Positions 59,606 through 64,000 of a stretch of DNA of 64,000 nucleotides are shown piece by piece; within the stretch, counting starts at the first letter, position 1, and each line of letters begins with the position of its first letter. The DNA comes from Conexibacter sp. CPCC 206217. GTDB taxonomy: Bacteria > Actinomycetota > Thermoleophilia > Solirubrobacterales > Solirubrobacteraceae. The stretch lies in assembly GCF_030646165.1 (NCBI RefSeq), contig NZ_JAUTDO010000008.1:141161-205160 (forward strand), given 5' to 3'. A model generated the notes under the pieces. The model had not been told where the DNA came from. It did not search any database and saw only the letters and a program-made list of their open reading frames with translations. Both the position numbers and the translations under genes were made by a program.

Positions 59606-61015
59606 ATGTCAGCCACCGCAGAGACCCAGACGCAGCATGTCGGGCGCATCGAGGAGATCCAGGGCGTCGTGATCGAGGCCGTCTTCCCGAACGGCCTGCC
59701 CCACATCAACAACGCGATCACGATCGACCGCGGCGAGGACGGCGTGCTCGTCTGCGAGGTCCAGCAGCACCTCGGCGACGATCGCATCCGCGCAGTGGCG
59801 ATGGACTCGACCGACGGTCTTGCACGCGGCACGGAGGTTCACGACACCGGCGGACCGATCACGGTGCCGGTCGGCCGTGGCACGCTCGGGCGCATCTTCA
59901 ACGTGCTCGGCGACCCGATCGACCTCGGCGGCCCCGTCGAGGCGACCGAGCGCCGTCCGATCCACGCGAAGGCCCCGGACGTCGAGGACCTGACCCCGAC
60001 GACCGAGATGTTCGAGACGGGCATCAAGGTCATCGACCTGCTCGCGCCGTACGCCAAGGGCGGCAAGGTCGGCCTGTTCGGCGGCGCCGGCGTCGGCAAG
60101 ACGGTCCTGATCCAGGAGCTGATCGACAACCTCGCGCGCGAGCACGGCGGCCTGTCGGCCTTCTGCGGCGTCGGCGAGCGCTCGCGCGAGGGGAACGACC
60201 TCTGGCTCGAGATGAAGGAGTCGGGCACGATCGACAAGACGATGCTCGTCTTCGGTCAGATGAACGAGCCGCCCGGCGCCCGCATGCGCGTCGCGCTGTC
60301 CGGCCTGACGATGGCCGAGTACTTCCGTGACGAGGGCCAGGACGTGCTCCTCTTCATCGACAACATCTTCCGCTTCGTGCAGGCCGGCTCGGAGGTCTCC
60401 GCCCTCCTCGGCCGTATGCCGTCACAGGTCGGCTACCAGCCGACGCTCGAGTCGGAGATGGGCCAGCTGCAGGAGCGCATCACCTCGACGCGCCAGGGCT
60501 CGGTCACCTCGGTGCAGGCCGTCTACGTGCCCGCAGACGACCTCACCGACCCGGCGCCGGCGTCGGTGTTCGCCCACCTCAACGCGACGACCGTGCTCTC
60601 GCGCTCGATCTCGGAGAAGGGCATCTACCCGGCCGTCGACCCGCTCGACTCGACCTCGACGATCCTCAAGCCGGACATCCTCGGCGAGGAGCACTACGCG
60701 GTCGCCAACGAGGTCAAGGAGATCCTGCAGCGCTACAAGGAGCTCCAGGACATCATCGCGATCCTCGGCATCGACGAGCTGTCGGACGAGGACAAGGTGA
60801 TCGTGCAGCGCGCGCGCAAGGTCGAGCGCTTCCTGTCGCAGCCGTTCCACGTCGCCGAGCAGTTCACCGGCACCCCCGGCTCCTACGTCCCGATCGCCGA
60901 GACGATCCGCGGCTTCAAGGAGATCATCGAGGGCAAGCACGACGAGCTGCCCGAGCGCGTCTTCCTGCTCAAGGGCACGATCGACGACGTCGTCGAGGCC
61001 GCGAAGAAGGGCTAG
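59606..61015 (+). CDS. atpD: F1 ATP synthase subunit beta
   Basis: A 469-aa catalytic subunit. The P-loop GLFGGAGVGKTVLIQELI is near residue 158, the catalytic Glu region is GVGERSREGNDLWLEMKESG, the Walker B is VLLFIDNIFRFVQAGSEVSA, and LLGRMPSQVGYQPTLESEMG completes the family set. It starts 33 bp after atpG. Confidence 0.98.
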   Translation: MSATAETQTQHVGRIEEIQGVVIEAVFPNGLPHINNAITIDRGEDGVLVCEVQQHLGDDRIRAVAMDSTDGLARGTEVHDTGGPITVPVGRGTLGRIFNVLGDPIDLGGPVEATERRPIHAKAPDVEDLTPTTEMFETGIKVIDLLAPYAKGGKVGLFGGAGVGKTVLIQELIDNLAREHGGLSAFCGVGERSREGNDLWLEMKESGTIDKTMLVFGQMNEPPGARMRVALSGLTMAEYFRDEGQDVLLFIDNIFRFVQAGSEVSALLGRMPSQVGYQPTLESEMGQLQERITSTRQGSVTSVQAVYVPADDLTDPAPASVFAHLNATTVLSRSISEKGIYPAVDPLDSTSTILKPDILGEEHYAVANEVKEILQRYKELQDIIAILGIDELSDEDKVIVQRARKVERFLSQPFHVAEQFTGTPGSYVPIAETIRGFKEIIEGKHDELPERVFLLKGTIDDVVEAAKKG

Positions 61016-61024
61016 GGGAGCGCC

Positions 61025-61441
61025 GTGGCCCGCACGACGTTCAAGGTCGAGGTCCTCACCCCCGAGGGTGAGGTCTTCAACGACGATGTCGAGATGATCG
61101 CGACCAAGACGGTCGAGGGATCGATCGGCATCCTCGCCAAGCACCAGCCGCTGCTCGCGATGCTGGACCCGGCGGAGCTGCGGCTCTACCGCTCCGACAG
61201 CGAGATCGTCACGCTGGCGCAGGGCGAGGGCTATCTGCAGGTCGCCGAGGACGGCGGCGTGCTGATCCTCGTCGAGGAGGCGCACGCGCCCGACCAGCTC
61301 GACCTGGCGGATCTGAGAGAGAAGCTGCGGATGGCGGACGAGGCGTACGCGAGAGCCGACGCCCACTCCGAGCAGCAGCGTATCGCCGCCCGCGACAGAC
61401 GCCGCTGGGAGGCGTTCGAGCGGATCGCGTCGGGCTCCTAG
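61025..61441 (+). CDS. atpC: F1 ATP synthase subunit epsilon
   Basis: A 138-aa epsilon subunit: N-terminal beta-sandwich (FKVEVLTPEGEVFNDDVEMI, GSIGILAKHQPLLAMLDP) and a C-terminal helical hairpin that can block rotation. GTG 61025 is 9 bp after atpD. It ends the operon; a strong bidirectional hairpin follows. Confidence 0.95.
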   Translation: MARTTFKVEVLTPEGEVFNDDVEMIATKTVEGSIGILAKHQPLLAMLDPAELRLYRSDSEIVTLAQGEGYLQVAEDGGVLILVEEAHAPDQLDLADLREKLRMADEAYARADAHSEQQRIAARDRRRWEAFERIASGS

Positions 61442-61469
61442 AGCCTGGCACAGCAGTTTGTTGGGATCG

Positions 61470-61496
61470 AAGGGCCCGCTCGCCGAGCGGGCCCTT
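61470..61496. terminator. Bidirectional terminator after atpC
   Basis: A perfect 12-bp stem AAGGGCCCGCTC / GAGCGGGCCCTT with GCC loop, between the convergent atpC and collagen-like genes. Confidence 0.75.
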
Positions 61497-61504
61497 CGCC
61501 GTGC

Positions 61505-62581
61505 TCAGGAGAGTCCGGCGGTGACCTCCACGTCTGTTCTCGTGGCGACGTCGAGTCCGGCGATGACGGTCGCCTTGACCCGGACGTAGGCGAGATCGCC
61601 GGCGCTCAGCGTGGCACTGCCGCTGCAGTCGGCTTCGAACTCGGTGCCGCTCGCGACGATGCCGGTGAGGCCAGACACCGCAGGGCACGTCAGCCCGGTC
61701 GGGGCGTCGTTGCCGTAGAGCGTCGCGGAGATCTCGACCGTCGAACCGACCAACGTCTGGCTGTTGGTCAGCTTTCCCTTGACGCGCAGCGTCGTCAGCG
61801 TCACGTCCGCGGCGACGACCTGCTGGAACGAGAACGGCGCGGGACCGGAGAACGGATACGTGGTGATGCCGGCGACGCCCGACAGCGGCAGCGCGAGAGC
61901 GTCGCCGGTGACGCCGCCGAGCTCCGTCGTCAGCGTGCCGCTGGCGCTCGCGCTCAGCAGCGTCGGGCCGGCGGGGCCGGGGGCGCCGTCTCTGCCATCT
62001 GCTCCGGGGACGCCCGGGTCGCCCTGCGGACCGTCTCTGCCGGTTGCTCCGGGGGCGCCGTCGGCGCCGTCTCTGCCGGGCTCGCCCTGTGGGCCTTGCG
62101 GGCCGATTGGGCCGATCGGGCCCTGCGGTCCGGCCGGCCCTTGCTCGCCGCCGCCCGAGCCGCCCGTGCCGGCAGGTCCGGCCGGGCCGGCGGGTCCTGC
62201 GGGGCCGGCGGGTCCTGCGGGGCCCTGCGCGCCGGTCTCGCCCTTGGCGCCCGCCGCGCCGGTCGCGCCGGTGTCGCCCTTGGCGCCTCTCGCGCCTCTC
62301 GCGCCTCTCGCGCCGGCGGCGCCTCTCGGCCCGCGCGTGCCCTGCTTGCCGCCCGGCCCCTCGACAGCCCACGAGATCTTCTGCTGATCGCCGGCGCAAC
62401 GCCCGCGGGGCGTCGTCAGGTTGAGCGTCTTGAAGTTGCCCGCGACACAGGCGTAGATCCGCGTCGCCTGTCCGGGGTCGCCCTGCGCGGCGCTCGCGAC
62501 CTGCGCGGCCGAGCCCAGCAGCAATCCTGCGCCGAGCGTGGCGAGGGCCGGACGGCGCAGCTGCGCCAGCTTTCGAGACAT
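61505..62581 (-). CDS. Secreted collagen-like (Gly-X-Y) protein
   Basis: A 358-aa exported protein: signal peptide (LATLGAGLLLGSAAQVASA, residues about 13-31), a small two-Cys N-terminal domain (RIYACVAGNFKTLNLTTPRG), a Gly-X-Y region from about residue 78 to 206 with one GTGGSGGGEQG interruption, and a ~150-residue C-terminal beta domain probably driving trimerisation (two Cys). The repeat half near the N-terminus is GAR/GPA-rich and the other half GPQ/GRDG-rich. Such proteins form surface filaments in bacteria. AGGAG 5 nt upstream supports ATG 62581. Confidence 0.9.
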   Translation of the reverse strand: MSRKLAQLRRPALATLGAGLLLGSAAQVASAAQGDPGQATRIYACVAGNFKTLNLTTPRGRCAGDQQKISWAVEGPGGKQGTRGPRGAAGARGARGARGAKGDTGATGAAGAKGETGAQGPAGPAGPAGPAGPAGPAGTGGSGGGEQGPAGPQGPIGPIGPQGPQGEPGRDGADGAPGATGRDGPQGDPGVPGADGRDGAPGPAGPTLLSASASGTLTTELGGVTGDALALPLSGVAGITTYPFSGPAPFSFQQVVAADVTLTTLRVKGKLTNSQTLVGSTVEISATLYGNDAPTGLTCPAVSGLTGIVASGTEFEADCSGSATLSAGDLAYVRVKATVIAGLDVATRTDVEVTAGLS

Positions 62582-62653
62582 GCGATCTCCTCTACGGGAC
62601 GTTTGCGGGCGTTGCGCCCATCCCCTTGTCATCGGCCGGTCCCGCCGGATCTC

Positions 62654-62659
62654 TATCCT
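62654..62659 (+). promoter_or_regulatory. -10 element of the M20 peptidase gene (leaderless GTG)
   Basis: TATCCT, 9 nt before GTG 62669. Confidence 0.5.
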
Positions 62660-62668
62660 GGACCGACC

Positions 62669-63808
62669 GTGGTCGACGAACGCGCGCTCGCCGAGAGGCT
62701 CATCACCTACGACACGTCGCGCGCCGAGGAGCTGGCGGCCGCGGCGGCGTTCGTGCGCGGCTGGCTGGAAGCGCGCGACATCGAGGTGCGCGAGCAGACC
62801 CACAACGGGCTGCCGGTGCTGAGCGCCGAGGTCGGGCCCGCCGACGCCCCGACGGTGATCCTGCACGGCCATCTCGACGTCGTGCCGGGGCTGGAGCAGC
62901 AGTACGTCCCGCGCGCGGAGGGCGACCGCCTGATCGGCCGCGGCGCCTACGACATGAAGGGCGGCCTCGCGGCGATGATGTGCGCGCTGAAGGACTGCGC
63001 CGCGCAGCAGCGCGTGCGCGTGCGCTTCCTGTGCGTGCCCGACGAGGAGTCCGAGGACGTCGACGCGCGCTCGACCGACGAGCTGGTCGCGGGCGGCTTC
63101 AGGGGCGACTTCGCGATCACCGGCGAGCCGACCAACCTGCACATCGGCGTGCAGGCGAAGGGCGTGCTGGCGATGCGGATCGACGTCGCCGGCCGCTCTG
63201 CGCACGGCTCGACGCCGTGGCTGGGCGACAGCGCCGTGCTGAAGGCGATCGACGTCTACCGCCGGATCGAGTCGCTGCCGTTCTCGCGCGAGTCCTCGGA
63301 GCTGTTCGACCGGCCCTCGATCAACCTCGGCCGGATCGCCGGCGGCGACGCCTTCAACAAGGTGCCCGACCACTGCGAGATGGTCGTCGACGTGCGCTAC
63401 CTGCCGGGTCAGGACCCGGGCGCGATCCTCGCGCAGATCCGCGCGATGGACGACGTCACGGTCGAGCAGACGCTGACGCGGCCGCCCGCGCATGTCTCGC
63501 GCACGAACCCGTACGTGCGCGCGCTGCGCGACGCGATCGCCCGCACGCTCGACGACGAGGCCGTCTCGATCGGCCGCGACGGCGCCTCCGACGCGGTCTC
63601 GTTCCTGGCCGCCGGGATCCCCGCGGTCGAGTTCGGCCCCTCCGGCGCCGGCCACCACGGCCCCGACGAGTGGGTCTCGATCGCCTCGCTGACGCGCTAC
63701 CGCGAGGCGCTGGCCGATTTCGTGCGGACGCTGCCGGAATGGCTGGCGCGGGACCGCAACGGCGAGTCCGGCGGCGGGTTGCATGCGATCGAGGGCGGTC
63801 TCGCATGA
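62669..63808 (+). CDS. M20 family metallopeptidase (ArgE/DapE-like)
   Basis: A 379-aa di-zinc amidohydrolase. It has VILHGHLDVVPG and GRGAYDMKGGLAAMM for metal binding, CVPDEESEDVDARS with the catalytic Glu pair, and SAHGSTPWLGDSA in the lid domain with the dimer-contact His; the last metal His is in FGPSGAGHHGPDEWVS. Members include succinyl-diaminopimelate desuccinylase and acetylornithine deacetylase; this one cannot be assigned more closely. GTG 62669 was chosen because of the upstream TATCCT. Its stop overlaps the next gene (ATGA). Confidence 0.93.
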   Translation: MVDERALAERLITYDTSRAEELAAAAAFVRGWLEARDIEVREQTHNGLPVLSAEVGPADAPTVILHGHLDVVPGLEQQYVPRAEGDRLIGRGAYDMKGGLAAMMCALKDCAAQQRVRVRFLCVPDEESEDVDARSTDELVAGGFRGDFAITGEPTNLHIGVQAKGVLAMRIDVAGRSAHGSTPWLGDSAVLKAIDVYRRIESLPFSRESSELFDRPSINLGRIAGGDAFNKVPDHCEMVVDVRYLPGQDPGAILAQIRAMDDVTVEQTLTRPPAHVSRTNPYVRALRDAIARTLDDEAVSIGRDGASDAVSFLAAGIPAVEFGPSGAGHHGPDEWVSIASLTRYREALADFVRTLPEWLARDRNGESGGGLHAIEGGLA

Positions 63809-64000
63809 GCTACCAGCACGAACAGTTCGACGACGAGTTCCCGCGCCGCGCGCGCGCCGGCACGTGGTGGCGCTTCGTGCTCGCCGCGGTCGTCGTGATC
63901 GTGCTGACCGCGGGCGCGACCGCGACCGCGGGCCTGCTGAACGTGCAGAACTTCGTCGACGACCTGAAGGCCGGCGGCACGATCAGAGGGCTCGGCAGAA
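63805..64000 (+). CDS. LCP (LytR-CpsA-Psr)-like protein, N-terminus only
   Basis: The first 65 residues run off the window. A short polar N-terminus with clustered basic residues (PRRARAGTWWR) is followed by one membrane helix (FVLAAVVVIVLTAGATATAG) and the opening of an extracellular domain ending GGTIRGLG. This layout fits LCP phosphotransferases, which attach wall polymers to peptidoglycan, but the catalytic domain is outside the window. ATG 63805 overlaps the M20 stop. Confidence 0.6.
   Translation, partial: MSYQHEQFDDEFPRRARAGTWWRFVLAAVVVIVLTAGATATAGLLNVQNFVDDLKAGGTIRGLGR

Noticed and set aside
61960..62360. Simple-sequence repeat array
   Set aside because: It is the coding sequence of Gly-X-Y repeats in a secreted protein.

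Overview
The window is GC-rich (about 70% or more) actinobacterial chromosome. Four things point to Thermoleophilia, order Solirubrobacterales, something like Conexibacter: the order rpmE-prfA-prmC-sua5 ... wecA-atp, the many start codons placed 6-10 nt after a TANNNT hexamer, a GlgE-type glucan pathway, and secreted proteins ending in a repeated Arg-rich beta domain. The placement is inferred from gene content. I saw no tRNA, rRNA, CRISPR array, insertion sequence or prophage.

Layout. 1-6150: a UvrA2-like ATPase, an AraC-type regulator and a VOC protein on the minus strand, then a LON-domain protein, a class I photolyase, and two truncated gene ends (MocR-type regulator and FAD oxidoreductase) abutting head to head. 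6108-10735: two divergent methyltransferases, a GH57 enzyme and a GT4 glucosyltransferase; the last three match the order of the mycobacterial Rv3030-Rv3031-Rv3032 polymethylated-glucan locus. 10732-14371: an unrecognised two-gene unit (two-TM protein plus 536-aa protein) and a divergent SDR/MarR pair with repeated operator-like sequence. 14426-27958: one minus-strand operon glgE-(30-aa ORF)-treS-mak-glgB-treZ-glgX-treY, nearly every junction overlapping, with divergent malQ and an SGNH hydrolase. 30186-37198: a decayed secreted-protein gene, a hexapeptide acyltransferase, meaB, an RpiR regulator, and acyl-CoA dehydrogenase, HAD phosphatase and thiolase. 37289-42885: leucyl aminopeptidase, a B12-binding subunit, and etfB-etfA-ETF:quinone oxidoreductase behind a palindromic operator. 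42989-53746: a secreted CARDB-like protein, rpmE, prfA, prmC, sua5, a large M36 metalloprotease, glyA, wecA and a TetR regulator. 53747-61496: the complete F1Fo ATP synthase operon, preceded by a promoter and a strong intrinsic terminator that look like a small-RNA gene or attenuator. 61505-64000: a secreted collagen-like protein, an M20 peptidase and the start of an LCP-family protein.

How the parts work together. TreX/TreY/TreZ turn alpha-glucan into trehalose; TreS, maltokinase, GlgE and GlgB turn trehalose back into branched glucan. Both directions sit in one transcription unit, so the operon encodes a closed trehalose-glucan cycle. MeaB, the B12 subunit, acyl-CoA dehydrogenase, thiolase and the ETF branch form a fatty-acid/propionate oxidation theme that feeds the quinone pool, with the ATP synthase downstream.

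The most useful leads are the promoter-terminator unit before atp, two tiny ORFs that bridge genes through ATGA overlaps on both sides, the leaderless-promoter pattern, the MocR/oxidoreductase deletion scar, the ETF:QO lacking one Fe-S cysteine, and the unknown two-gene module at 10732-12974.
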